The notes under the pieces were generated by a model. That model did no database searches. It had not been told where the DNA came from and saw nothing but the letters and a program-made list of their open reading frames with translations. Below are positions 1-10,289 of a stretch of 64,000 bases of DNA, piece by piece. The DNA is from Ailurus styani (Eukaryota > Chordata > Mammalia > Carnivora > Ailuridae), in assembly GCA_002007465.1 (NCBI GenBank), contig LNAC01000101.1, forward strand, positions 3,153,449-3,217,448. Reading direction: 5' to 3'. The translations under genes and the position numbers were made by a program. The number at the start of each line of letters is the position of its first letter. Position 1 is the first letter of the stretch.

Positions 1-248
1 CTTTTTTTTTATGTAAGTGATGCAGACCCTTTGGAAAACAGTCTACAGTTCCCCAAAATTAAGCATAGCCTTACCGTCTGACCCACCAATTCCACTTAGG
101 TAGATATTCAAGAGATATAGGCACGTATTTACACAAAACTTGTACATGAATGTTTTATAGCATTGTTTTTTATGACAAATAAAAGGTGGAAACAACCCAA
201 ATGTTCATCAGCTGATAAATGGGTCAAGAAAATATGGCATATATCCAT

Positions 249-427
249 GGGGCACCTGTGTGGCTCAGTTGGTTAAGCCTCCAACTCTTGATTTTGGCTC
301 AGGTCACAGTTTCAGGGACATGAGATTGAGCCCCGCATTGGGCTTCATTCTCAGCGTGGAGTCTACTTGAGTCTACTTTGCCCCTCCCCCTGCTCACACA
401 CATTCTCTCTTTCAAAACAAAGTCTTT
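249..427 (+). mobile_element. CAN-type SINE, plus strand
   Basis: tRNA-like head 'ggggcacctgtgtggctcag' followed by a CT-rich body. The tail is interrupted by another SINE and resumes near 642-655. The flanking 'gaaaatatgg' at about 228 and 658 is a worn target-site duplication inside the L1. The body belongs to an older variant ('ccaactcttgattttggctc'). Confidence 0.85.
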
Positions 428-455
428 TTTTTTTTTTAAGATTTTATTTATTTAT

Positions 456-493
<38 letters not shown>

Positions 494-641
494 ACAAGTA
501 GGCCGAGAGGCAGGCAGAGAGAGAGGAAGAAGCAGGCTCCCTGCTGAGCAGAGAGCCCGATGCGGGCCTCGATCCCAGGACCCTGAGATCATGACCTGAT
601 CCGAAGGCAGAGGCTCAACCCACTGAGCCACCCAGGCGTCC
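428..641 (-). mobile_element. CAN-type SINE, minus strand, nested in a SINE tail
   Basis: Reverse-complement CAN-SINE ending in 'gagccacccaggcgtcc'. It contains an expanded (AG)n run at about 462-491. Target-site duplication aaacaaagtcttt (415-427) / aaacaaactcttt (642-654) shows it landed in the tail of the preceding SINE. Confidence 0.92.
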
Positions 642-1194
642 AAACAAACTCTTTAAAAAAAGAAAATATGGTATTATCTATAGAATAGAATGTTACAGAG
701 TATTATTCAGGCATAAAAAGAGGAGTAAATTCCTGATCCATGCTGCAACATGAATGAAAATCGGGCAAAGGATAGAAGGCAGTCACAAAGGACTGCCAGA
801 ATCGGCAAATACACAGAAATAGAAAGGTGATTTCTGATGCCCCGGGGCAGCAGGGGAGGTGGGAAATTCAGGGGCAGTAGCTAAACTTGAGAGGGTTTCT
901 GTTTGAGGTGAAGAAAACGTTCTAGAATTGATTCTGGTGATGGTCGCACACTCTGGAAATATTAAAAAGCACTGAATTGCATATGGCATATGAACGGTCT
1001 CTTTAAAGCTCCGACCTGACACGGAGCCCGGCAGTTCTGCTCGCCAGTCACTCACTGTCCCGTAGACTTCGGCGAAATGTCAGGAACCCAAGGATTCAGC
1101 CCCTGCAAGAATGAGGAGCGAGGAGGAAGGATGCGAGGATAAGAAGGGAGAGTGAGAAAGACATTGCCACGCACTTGACCTTCCCCTGGAATCC

Positions 1195-1500
1195 GTCCCT
1201 CCTCCACTTCTGAAAGTCCATTTCTCCTTCAGCCTCAGCTCACACACCATCTCCCCCAGGAGGCCACCCCTAGTGGCACGGTTGACACTCTGACCCCTGC
1301 GGCTTTGCTTACACCTTCTCTTGTCCTTGTCACATTAGCTGCATTGTTATAGACTTACGGTTTGTCTTGGGCAGTAAATGGTAACTCTATTGGGCCAAGA
1401 ATAGTGTGGTGGGGTTTTTTGTTTGTTTGTTTGTTTTCTTTTTGTCTCCATGACTCTAATATGGTATATCGCACACAAAAAGTCGTTCATAAATGATTGA
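1195..1500 (+). mobile_element. L2 LINE 3' end
   Basis: The order 'cttcagcctcagctcacaca', 'ctcccccaggaggccacccc', and the terminal 'gttcataaatgattgaa' match the 3' end of the ancient L2 LINE. It is strongly diverged. The interval 1011-1194 before it, and 1501-1773 after it, hold nothing I can assign. Confidence 0.6.
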
Positions 1501-1789
1501 AAATCCCAAGAATTCGTCACAGGAGAGAAGTTCATGTGCAGAGTGGGCTCCTGATTCATTCAGCTGTTCGGTATTTATTCATCATTTATATTGCACTGGA
1601 ACAGACCCTGGGATGGGTATGGAGGCCACTACCCTAAACAAGACAAAAACGTTCAGCCTCGTGGATCATTTTACCGATACATGCTTTCCCCAGGTGTACA
1701 CTAGTGAGGGAGGGAAAGTTCCCAAAGAGGAGTGGGGTAGGACCTTCTTCATGACAACCTCATGTCTTCCATTAAGACTTTAGAAGTGG

Positions 1790-1989
1790 GGGCGCCTGGG
1801 TGGCTCAGTGGGTTAAAGCCTCTGCTTTCGGCTCAGGTCATGATCTCAGGGTCCTGGGATCGAGGCCCGCATCGGGCTCCCTGCTCAGCGGGGAGCCTGC
1901 TTCCCCCAATTCTCTCTGCCTGCCTCTCTGCCTCCTTGTGATCTCTCTCCCTCTGTGAAATAAATAAATAAAATCTTTAAAAAAAAAAA
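1790..1989 (+). mobile_element. CAN-type SINE, plus strand, young form
   Basis: Complete SINE from 'gggcgcctgggtggctcag' to an A-rich tail. Exact 16-bp target-site duplication aagactttagaagtgg at 1774-1789 and 1990-2005, so the insertion is recent. Confidence 0.97.
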
Positions 1990-2005
1990 AAGACTTTAGA
2001 AGTGG

Positions 2006-3012
2006 TTTGTTACCGAATTAGCCACCAGGGGGCACTCCAGGCACAGAAGAAAGAAGTCCTATGCCGCTATTGCAAACCCTGAACTGGGGATCCATTTGCA
2101 TAGAGCAGCCCAAAGTCTCAGGCAGGGAAGTCTGCAACTTCTGGCATTTCCCTTGGGTGAGCCCAAGCAAGGAAGTCACCAAATAAAGTTCTAAGGGTAA
2201 GAAAGATGTTATGGACTTGTACATGATTTGTGACGGGTAGGACATCCGACATCCGACCATACTTTTGTTTCTGTTCCCAAGTCCCGAACCATAGTCTGAT
2301 CTTGGACGATCATGCCTCGCGCCACAGGTTCTCTATCCGTAGAGTGGAAATTTTGGATGGATGGTGTGTGAGGTCACATCTGGCTCAGACTTTCTGGAAT
2401 CCACCTATTTGCTGGCAGGGCGGGGGTGGGGGGACGAGGGGGCCTTCATCATCATCCGAGTCTGAAGATTTTCCTGGGTTGTCGAGATGGTCGAAATCAG
2501 ACAAAAGGATTTTGTCTCCATGGGTTGCTAGGCTCAATAACTACAACCATTCCAAAGCATCCACGGAGCCCTGGGTGGGCTTGGAAGACGTGAGGTCGTC
2601 AGCCCTTGGCGCCCACCCCGGCCAGTCCTGCTGGGGGCATCACGCGTGGCTGAAACACCCCCGCCTTGGAGGAGCCCGTCTGGAGTTTCTTCCCTTCAGT
2701 ATGGAGCTCTTTGAGTTTGTGGTTTTAACTGATCGAGGCATTAAGAAATTTCTCTTTTGCTGTGGGGAAAAAAAAGTGCCATCATTTTCCTCCAAACCCT
2801 CGACCCCATTCCCTACCTCAGTCTCCGGTCAAGTGGACTGTCCTCTGGAAAGCTGCAAACAGTTCCAGACACATCTCTGCAGATTCTCTCTTAAATTCTT
2901 TGACGTGTCTGGTCATTGGGGCTGCAGTCCTGGGGAGGTAAAGGAGAGACTGCATGTATCTCCTCTGCATGAGGAGTATGCATGAGGGGTATCTGCATGA
3001 GACGCGGCTAAG
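2006..3012. other. Unassigned unique sequence
   Basis: No repeat, RNA gene or credible coding sequence recognised. A 251-codon plus-strand open frame (2230-2985) begins at GTG, has no recognisable domain, and lies in moderately GC-rich DNA (about 2400-2720). I treat it as chance. The right edge is the L1 that starts near 3013. Confidence 0.4.
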
Positions 3013-3347
3013 AAGTGAATGCGCTTCACTACTGGGTATTTATCCTAAAGACACAAAGGTAGTGTTCCTCAGGGGCACGTGCACCCGAATATTTATAGCA
3101 GCAATGTCCACAATAGCCAAACTATGGAAAGAACCTAGATGTCCATCAACAGATGAATGGATAAAGAAGATGTGGTATATATATACAATGGAATATTATG
3201 CAGCTATCAAAAGAAACGAAATCTTGCCATTCGCAACGACATGGATGGAACTGGAGGGTATTATGCTGAGCGAAATAAGTCAATCAGAGAAAGACAATTA
3301 TCATATGATCTCTCTGATATGAGGAACTTGAGGGGCAGGGTGGGGGG
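3013..3347 (+). mobile_element. Young L1, 3' end of ORF2 into 3'UTR, cut by gap
   Basis: Encodes the C-terminal end of L1 ORF2 ([43 protein letters not shown]) and then enters the G-rich 3'UTR ('aggggcagggtggggg') where the assembly gap begins. By eye it is nearly identical to the minus-strand L1 at 20985-22150, so both belong to one young subfamily. It is 5' truncated. Confidence 0.9.
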
Positions 3348-3642
3348 NNNNNNNNNNNNNNNNNNNNNNNNNNNNNNNNNNNNNNNNNNNNNNNNNNNNN
3401 NNNNNNNNNNNNNNNNNNNNNNNNNNNNNNNNNNNNNNNNNNNNNNNNNNNNNNNNNNNNNNNNNNNNNNNNNNNNNNNNNNNNNNNNNNNNNNNNNNNN
3501 NNNNNNNNNNNNNNNNNNNNNNNNNNNNNNNNNNNNNNNNNNNNNNNNNNNNNNNNNNNNNNNNNNNNNNNNNNNNNNNNNNNNNNNNNNNNNNNNNNNN
3601 NNNNNNNNNNNNNNNNNNNNNNNNNNNNNNNNNNNNNNNNNN
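3348..3642. other. Assembly gap (295 N)
   Basis: Run of N. It starts inside the G-run of an L1 3'UTR and ends at an (AC)n microsatellite. The missing bases probably contain the rest of the L1 3'UTR and its tail. All reading frames that cross it are artefacts. Confidence 0.99.
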
Positions 3643-3662
3643 ACACACACACACACACACAC
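3643..3662. repeat. (AC)n microsatellite
   Basis: About ten AC units directly bordering the gap, so the true length is unknown. The following unique stretch, about 3663-4298, holds nothing I recognise. Confidence 0.9.
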
Positions 3663-4298
3663 CCCTGCTTTTCTCCCCTGAAGCCCCAGGGACAGCCCTG
3701 GGGCAGGAACCTATCTCTGAGTACGTCCCAGGAGTCACTTGGGTCCGACAGTTGGCGGGATGGAGCAGGACTCTGGAAGAATATTCCAAGAAGGCTGTAG
3801 TGTCAGCCCAGGCATCCTGACCTTTCCCTGACTCTTTTAATCATGTCTTAAATTCTCTGTATTTTATGATGCTTTGTGACATCCTGGTGGCCTTGTGGAC
3901 CTGGAAGGGACAGCCCCCAGAGTCGGCTAATTCCTAGAGAGAGTAAATGATGGGCCTTTAAGCACTCCTTTGATCTGCAAAGCAAGGCCCAGCACCTCTT
4001 TTTTCAGGCCCTGGCAGTGTGGGACACTATCCCCTTGTCTCTCGTCACCCCAGGGCCATGTACTAGACAACTCGGGACAGCCACCACACCCCAGAGCCAC
4101 TGCAGGTATTCCAACCAGCCAATCCCAATCCTGTTTCCCCGATTTCACCCAATCCTTCCCGCAAAGACTAAAGGCTTTCATCCACACTTTCCCCTTGCTT
4201 CTTTTGCCTCGTGACTGGCCTGGGTGCCTCCCCATGTGGCCCTGTGTGGCATGCCCCCTCCTCTTGAGGACTGTCACTGAACTGTCTTTCAACAGCAG

Positions 4299-4322
4299 TC
4301 ATCATCATCATCGTCATCATCT
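4299..4322. repeat. (ATC)n short repeat
   Basis: Interrupted trinucleotide run 'catcatcatcatcgtcatc' immediately upstream of a minus-strand SINE tail. Confidence 0.7.
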
Positions 4323-4511
4323 TCTTTTTTTTAAAGGGCTTTTTTGTTCATTTGAGAGCGAGACAGAGAGAGCACAAGCAGGGGGAGAGGCAGAGGGAGA
4401 AGCAGACTCCCCGCTGAGCTGGGAGCCCTACATGGGGCTTGATCCCAGGACCTGGAGATCATGACCTGAGCCGAAGGCAGACGGTCAACCATCTGAGCCA
4501 CCCAGGCGCCC
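4323..4511 (-). mobile_element. CAN-type SINE, minus strand
   Basis: Reverse-complement SINE ending 'gagccacccaggcgcccg', older 'gggagaggcagagggagaag' body. The unique stretch 4512-4928 after it shows nothing assignable. Confidence 0.9.
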
Positions 4512-4928
4512 GCACAGAGCAATCATCTTTCAATCCATTGGCCTCGCCATACCTGAATCAAACCAACATGTTGGGTACATTTTAAAACACTGACCCTCAT
4601 GGGAGTCGGGCGCTGGGACTCTGAAAGGTAACGAGAAATGGAGTCACTAATGTCAATAAAATGAAGCTGGAGGCCATTAAGGAAATGGGCTTTATGTATA
4701 TTCTCACCAGCGGAACCATGAACTTTCAAACGGAGCCAAACTGAAAACATTCCAAGGACTCAACACGAGCAGCTACAACTTGCTACAGTAAGAGACTCCG
4801 TGTATTGATTTTATAGCAACCAATTATATTCAGTAAAGATTAGCTTTCTCCCACCAACACCAATCAAGAGTTCTTTGTAAACAACAAATACAAACATTTT
4901 TTTTTTTTGCTTTAAAAACTTGACTTTT

Positions 4929-5109
4929 GGGGCACCTGGGTGGCTCAGTCGGTCAAGCGGCTGCCTTCAGCTCAGGTCTCGATCCCAGGTTGAGCCCGGC
5001 ATCGGGCTCCCTGCTCAGTGGAGAGCCTGCTTCTCCCTTTCCCTCTGCCTGCTGCTCTGCCTACTTGTGCTCTCTCTCTGATAAAGAAATAAAATCTTAA
5101 AAAAAAAAA
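4929..5109 (+). mobile_element. CAN-type SINE, plus strand
   Basis: 'ggggcacctgggtggctcag' head, slightly shortened body and A-rich tail. Imperfect duplication cttgacttttg / cttgacctttt on the flanks. Confidence 0.92.
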
Positions 5110-5839
5110 TCTTGACCTTTTTTTCCTAATGGGAACTCTATTTGGATAGCTACCCATGTCTGTGTCCCCCAAATAGCAATTCTTTGATTGCTCTTGCTTA
5201 ATTATTGCCTCCTAATAATTTTAGGTTGACAAGGGAAACAATGTGCATGGTCCCATCTGGAGTTACAGGGAGGGGTGACTCTGGGGCCACAAGTGACTGG
5301 AGAGAGCAGATCAGGGAAAGGACACCCCAATCTTCACTTTAACCATCACTGATTAATAGGGTGTAGTTGTTGGACTCAAAGACTGTCAGGCCCATAACGA
5401 GCCCCAGAATGGAGCCAATCTCTACTGGCACAGGATGAAGCTGGGAGGGGAAGGGACATTCACACAGTGGATCAAAAATTTGATCTCACTGCCTCTTTCT
5501 GACCTTCTCATAGTCTGAGCCCAGGCTAAAGGGGAAACAGGAAAACCAGTCCCCCTTTGCCACCCCCAGAAGCTTGGGAGCTAATCTCAAGGTTGTAAAT
5601 GGATATAGGGAACTTGAGATGACGGGGTAAGAAGGTTCAACAACCCTAACTCCGTCCAAACAGTGTCAGGAGGACCACTGGTGTCAGAGACAGCTTTCTA
5701 GCCCTGTTATGTGATCCCGGGCAAGGTTTCCATTGGTCCTTATAAGCCCCGTAAATGATGAAAAGTATTTGGCCTCCGAATACTATACCTCCACCAAAAG
5801 ACATGTGCGAGGCCATCCAAGGCGGCTTTATTCCTAGTA
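5110..5839. other. Unassigned sequence
   Basis: No ORF, repeat or RNA recognised with confidence. The texture (for example 'gtcaggaggaccactggtgt', 'gatcccgggcaaggtttcc') could be a worn LTR or DNA transposon. Confidence 0.3.
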
Positions 5840-6250
5840 TCCTCTAACTGGTAATATCCCAGATTTCCAGCAATAGGAGAATGGAACGCTGCTCAGCAAT
5901 AAAAAGGACATGCTCCCGATACAGGCAACAGTGTTGTTGTTGTCGTCGTCTTAAGATTTTATTTGTTTATTTGACAGAGGGAGACAGCGAGAGGACCATG
6001 AACACAAGCAGGGGGAGTGGGAGAGGGAAAGCAGGCTTCCCGCTGAGCAGGGAGCTGGATGTGGGACTCGATCCCAGGACCCTGGGATCACGACCTGAGC
6101 TGAAGGCAGGTGCTTCACGACTGAGCCACCCAGGCGCCCCCAGAGAACAGTGTTGAGAGAAGGCAGCCTTACCCAACAGGGCACATACTGTACGACTGCA
6201 CGAATATGAAATTCTAGAACAGGCAGAACTTATGCACCGTGGAAGACAAT
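5840..6250 (+). mobile_element. Ancient L1 3' end with SINE inside
   Basis: 'cagcaataggagaatggaac' and 'gctcagcaataaaaaggaca', resumed after the SINE by 'ctgtacgactgcacgaatatgaaattctag', resemble the 3'UTR of old L1 families. Strongly decayed and limits uncertain. Confidence 0.5.
5945..6140 (-). mobile_element. CAN-type SINE, minus strand
   Basis: Reverse-complement SINE ending 'gagccacccaggcgcccc'. Flanked by aacagtgttg at about 5928 and 6145 (target-site duplication). A short (TTG/TCG)n run abuts its tail. Confidence 0.92.
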
Positions 6251-6899
6251 GGTAACAGTGGTGGTCTTTGCAGACTCAGAGGCCTTACCTGATCAGAGGG
6301 GAGCCCCAGAACACAAGGAGGATGGATAGGGCCATCCGAAGGACACACTGCTCACTGAGTGTGCCTGCTTGGGTAATGATTAATATCACAGGAGGGGAAA
6401 GGCTTTGTGCTGGCTGCCTGCTCACGAGTAAGCCATTACCGTGGACTGAGGTTCATCACTGGGCTGGAGAAAATACCCTGCATGGTGTGAGTACCCAGCA
6501 GGTCTCTCTCTTTCTTTTGCAGATGCAGGACTTCTGATGATATGTTCCTTAGAACTCTTGAGTTTTCTTCCAAGGTTTTACACTTTAAAACCCTGGGATT
6601 TCCCATATTGATGAGGCTCAGTGAGCTCACGACATCGATCATTCTGGCGATGGGCTTCCCTCTGTTTCTGCTCCACAAGATTGCAGATTTCGATTTTTCC
6701 CTCTGCAGCCCAATGGGGCTCAGCTTGGTGTCTTTCTGGCTGCCACAGGACAGTGAAGGTAGATGTGAATAGTAAGAGGGAGACCTGAATCTATTACCTA
6801 AAACCCGGTAGACTGGGAAAGGGGCCCTGGGCGGGAGCTAAAGCTGTGGGGAGGAAGAGCCCGGGAAAGGCAGGGACGCCCGCGTTGACTCTCAGTCCA

Positions 6900-7180
6900 G
6901 TGTCCGTGCGGGGCCCTGGCCTTGCATCCCCGCCCTGTGCCCATCGACCAATCACAGCTAAGGCTCCACATGCGTCACAATGGGCCGTCTGTGACGTTGT
7001 ATAGTCCCCTCCCCACGTGACTCGGCGGTGGGGGTCTTCTCAGCCCATCCAAGGCCCTCTCTCTTCCGTCGCACAAGCGCTCTGCCCCTGTCCAGCAGCT
7101 CAGGAGGGGTCTCCCCGTTTACTTTTACGGATATTGTCGAATTTATCGTGGTCTGTTTCCCATGCGGGCTCAGGTGAGCC
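6900..7180 (+). promoter_or_regulatory. Promoter-like cluster with possible first exon
   Basis: Seen directly: a CCAAT box (6948-6952), a CRE-like TGCGTCAC (6971-6978), an opposing TGACGT half-site (6992-6997) and an E-box CACGTG (7014-7019), all within about 75 bp of locally CpG-richer DNA. A consensus-like splice donor CAG|GTGAGC follows at 7173/7174. This spacing resembles a TATA-less promoter and a short first exon of about 100-150 bp. No coding start is obvious, so a non-coding transcript, a pseudogene promoter or an LTR are all possible. Chance clustering cannot be excluded without conservation or expression data. Confidence 0.35.
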
Positions 7181-8344
7181 CACGAGAAAAACGTTGGGAA
7201 GAAAATCTAAGAACGCAGGAAACGAGAAGATAGATGTCAGAGGCTGACTTATTGGCTGAGGGGTGTGGAGCCTTGTGCAATTTGCTCTTGAAAATGCATT
7301 AGCTGCTACTGGGATAGTGAACGCCATCCCAACAGAGTGAACAATTGAAGAATGAATAAGAATGGGACGTATGCTGTGCCTGGAAAACCTGAACACCGTA
7401 TGTCCCCAAAAGGGGTTTCCATGAAGGACTCTCCGTGAGGTCGGTAAGACACGAGAGTGGTGACAGTTACAGTTTTCTCTCCCCAAGTGTGGCTCAGTGT
7501 AGCGGATCCACAGCTCCTTCACCCTACAATCGATCTAAAGTTTCCGCGAAGTAGAACGAGCTGGAGTACATAATGCTCACATCTCAGGAATAGTCAAGTT
7601 GCTCTGGAGCTGAGCTATCTGAATTTGAGCCCCCACCTGGCGCCAGCCCCTCCTGTGGGTCTCGAATGTGTCTCACTGAAACTCCCTTGCTCTCACCATC
7701 TCTAAAGGCGAGGACTGCAAGAGCCTGATACGGGGCTACTGTAAGATTAGTGTGGGGTTCCATTGTGGGGCTCGTGTTTATCCAGCTTCCTATTTTTAGG
7801 GGTGACAAGGAAAATGAAATCAGTGGGCCCAGATACTGCCATAGATGTGTGAGATAGGACTGAGGATTTCCCATGGGAAGCCGGTGAAGGTGTGAGAACA
7901 GGTCCGGGAACTGGAAGAGGAAGGACAAAAGCCTGTGCCCGGCCCAGCGTGCTGGGCCCCCAGCTCATGGCAGTTGAGTCAGAAACCATCCCCACCCAAG
8001 CCTCCCTCAGTCCTCATGGCCCCACACCTGCGTTTGGACAATGAACTCTAAGACACCAACATCATCTGTTTAGCATCCCCCTTTTGACTGGGCCACCGCA
8101 AGGAAGACATAATGGAAAATGTTTTCCTCCATGTTTGTGATTTTCAAACTGTTTCCACTGAGAGGCGTTTCCTGGGTTAGGAAAACAAGGGACTGGGTTC
8201 ATCCCATGCTGGTGTTATTTTGTCAGGTCCCTTGTGGTTGGTTCTAAATTGGCCGTGTAGGGCTAAGGTAGTCAAAGAAAGCCCTATATCACAAGATCTA
8301 ACTTTATAGGAAGGAACTTCAGTTTCAGAATTTCTGCATTTGAA
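7181..8344. other. Unassigned unique sequence
   Basis: No repeat or gene recognised. Reading frames here (for example minus 7100-7522 and 7584-7928) show no domain, signal peptide or homology that I can name. If the cluster upstream is a promoter, this would be the first intron. Confidence 0.35.
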
Positions 8345-8752
8345 TGAAGGCACTGGTTCCCATGGCTATGGAGACAGAGAAGTCCCAAGACCTGCAGTCA
8401 GAAAGTTGGAGACCCAGGAGAGTTGGCATGTAGTGACAGTCCAAGTCCAAAGGCCCGAGAATCAGTTACTCCAGTCCAAGTCCAAGTCTGAATGCAGGGG
8501 AGAACTAATGTCTCAGTGCAGAAACAGGCGGATAAATAGAACAAATTCCTCCCTTACTCCACCTTTTTGTTCCATTCAGGCCTTCAACAGATTGGATAAG
8601 GCCCACCCACACTGGGGAAGGCAATCTGCTTTACTCAGTCTACCAACTCAGATTTCATCTCATCCAGAAACGCCTGCATAGAGAGCCCCAAAAGAATGCT
8701 TAACCAAATATCTGGACCCACTGGGGCCAGTTAATTGACACATAAAATTAAA
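8345..8752 (-). mobile_element. ERVL/MaLR-type LTR fragment, minus strand
   Basis: Read on the minus strand it begins near 'ttaattttatgtgtcaatta' and continues through a pyrimidine/TGG-rich body to 'gacttctctgtctccatagc'. I recognise this as the common mammalian LTR whose 5' end reads TGTGATGGTTAATTTTATGT. The family name is not certain. It is truncated at its 3' end. Confidence 0.6.
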
Positions 8753-8889
8753 CATAAACAAGTAAGACTTTTGTTTTTTAGGGAATTCTGTTTATATCAA
8801 ATGACAAATATTTTTGTCGCTAGAACCAATACATTTATTGTGTATTTAGGTACTTCTTCTGGCGAAAAATTACTACATATGTACAACAT

Positions 8890-9165
8890 AATGTAAAGAT
8901 TATTCATGTTTATTGGTTTATAGCAGCAAAAGCAGAAGAAATACTCTATATGCCCACCAATTGGGAACATTTAAATTACTGCCACTCATTACATTATGTA
9001 GCTTTATAGACTGTGAAAATTAAAAATGATGGCATAGATATATCCTTAGTTACCCAAATAGATTTCTAAAGCTTAATATGGCTTAAAAAACAAGCTGAAG
9101 AACTAATGCATATAACACAATCTTTTAAACTGTATTTGTGCATGTTTTTAAAAAGTATATTAAAA
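8890..9165 (+). mobile_element. Ancient L1 3' end
   Basis: 'tttatagcagcaaaagcaga', 'atatgcccaccaattgggaa', 'aaatgatggcatagatatat' and 'aaaaacaagctgaagaacta' occur in the order found in the 3' end of very old L1 (L1ME-like). No open frame. Confidence 0.55.
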
Positions 9166-9179
9166 AAAATCACTATTTC

Positions 9180-9379
9180 AGGTGCCTGGGTGGCTCAGTG
9201 GGTTAAAGCCTCTGCCTTGGGCTCAGGTCATGATCTCAGGGTCCTGGGATCAAGGCCTGCATCAGGCTCCCTGCTCGGCGGGGAGCCTGTTTCCTCCTCT
9301 CTCTCTCTGCCTGCCTCTCTGACTACTTGTAATCTCTCTCTCTGTGTCAAATAAATAAAATAAAATAAAATAAAAACAT
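9180..9379 (+). mobile_element. CAN-type SINE, plus strand
   Basis: Complete SINE with AAATAAAATAAAAT tail. Target-site duplication tcactatttc at 9170-9179 and 9380-9389. Confidence 0.96.
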
Positions 9380-9552
9380 TCACTATTTCTATACATTTCT
9401 ATTTATTTATCTGTGTCTTTACGACTCTGCTGTCTCATCAATGTGGTATGAGAGTACCCGACCCTCCTCCCTTCTCATGGCCTATGGTGGGATTGGGGAT
9501 AGAAGTCATGGCTCTGAGAGGGAAGCTATACCCTAGATCAGTTTCCTTGGGA

Positions 9553-9998
9553 TGCTTTAACAAAGAACCACAGACAGGGAGGCTTAAAATGACAGAAATT
9601 TATTCTCTCACAGTTCTAGAGGCCAGAAGTCCAAAATCAAGATGGTTGGCTCCTTCTGGAGACTCTGAGGAAACATCTCTTCTATGCCTCTTCTAGCCTC
9701 TAGTGGTTACTGGAAATATCTGGTGTTCCTTGGCTTATAGAAATGTCTTTCCAGTCTCTGCCTCTGTGTTCACAAGGCATTCTCCCTGTGTGTCTCTGTC
9801 TTAAAAATCCCTCTTCTTTCTTTTATGAGGACATCCGCCAGCAGATTCATGGCCCATTTTAAATCTAGGATAATCTCCTGTTAAGATCCCTAACTTGATT
9901 ACAAAACTGCAAAGATCCTATTATTTCCAAATAAGGTCACATCTGAGGTTCCTGGTGGCCATTACTCTTTGGGTGACCCTGTTCAACCCAATATAGAC
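9553..9998 (-). mobile_element. MLT1-like MaLR LTR, minus strand
   Basis: The plus strand reads 'aacaaagaaccacagacagg', 'gacagaaatttattctctca', 'agttctagaggccagaagtc' and 'tccaaataaggtcacatctg', which is the reverse complement of the MLT1 LTR. That LTR is a non-autonomous ERVL-related element of placental mammals. Confidence 0.75.
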
Positions 9999-10059
9999 CT
10001 ATCTTTTGCTTGCCAAAGTTCTGGGTCACTGATTATTGTTCTGCTACACACTAAGACTT

Positions 10060-10160
10060 GGATTTCGGGCATGTCCCATAGCCTTGCTTATCTTTAGGTT
10101 CTTCACTAGTTAAAGGAGGTATAATCTTTGGTCTGCCTCACTCATTCAGGTTTTCATTCG
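10060..10160 (+). repeat. Possible MIR SINE fragment
   Basis: 'gggcatgtcccatagccttg ... ggttcttcactagttaaagg ... aatctttggtctgcctcact' follows the order of the MIR core. Very diverged. The neighbouring (CT)n run is at 10214-10232. Confidence 0.3.
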
Positions 10161-10224
10161 GTATGTTTGCATTTAGCACATTTCGGGTTTGTACATTTGG
10201 GAACCTTATGTGATCTCTCTCTCT

Positions 10225-10285
10225 CTCTCTTTTTCTTTCTTTTTTAAAGATTTTATTTATTTGACATAGAAAGACAGAGGGCCTG
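10225..10285 (-). mobile_element. Truncated CAN-type SINE, minus strand
   Basis: Only the A-tail end and first part of the body remain ('aaagattttatttatttgac'). The tRNA-like head is missing. Confidence 0.65.
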
Positions 10286-10289
10286 TGAT

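Larger units (their letters stand above)
11..1010 (+). mobile_element. Old L1 3' end, split by two SINEs
   Basis: The flanks (about 11-247 and 656-1010) read as the last part of an L1 ORF2 plus 3'UTR: 'gcagcattgttttttatgac'-like, 'ggtggaaacaacccaaatg' and 'attattcaggcataaaaag' are standard landmarks. They are followed by the 'ggtgatggtcgcacactctg' type of 3'UTR seen in older L1M families. Divergence is high and no reading frame survives. Two SINEs separate the halves. Confidence 0.75.

Noticed and set aside
378..599. 73-codon frame with an (ER)n run, and similar Arg/Glu-rich frames at 16112-16339
   Set aside because: These are translations of the (AG)n part of minus-strand SINEs, not genes.
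1790..1870. tRNA-like sequence at the head of every SINE
   Set aside because: CAN-SINE heads descend from a tRNA and keep box-like promoter text, but they lack a foldable intact tRNA and are parts of SINEs, so no tRNA gene is called.
2230..2985. 251-codon open frame, the longest outside the L1s
   Set aside because: It starts at GTG, which is not a credible eukaryotic start. The first in-frame ATG is near 2701. The composition looks random, there is no domain, and it runs into L1 sequence. Chance in GC-richer DNA is the simplest explanation.
3157..3789. Frames containing long runs of X
   Set aside because: They cross the assembly gap and carry no evidence.
7100..7522. 140-codon minus-strand frame opposite the promoter-like cluster
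   Set aside because: No motif, no splice context that fits, and not supported by codon texture. It may be chance.
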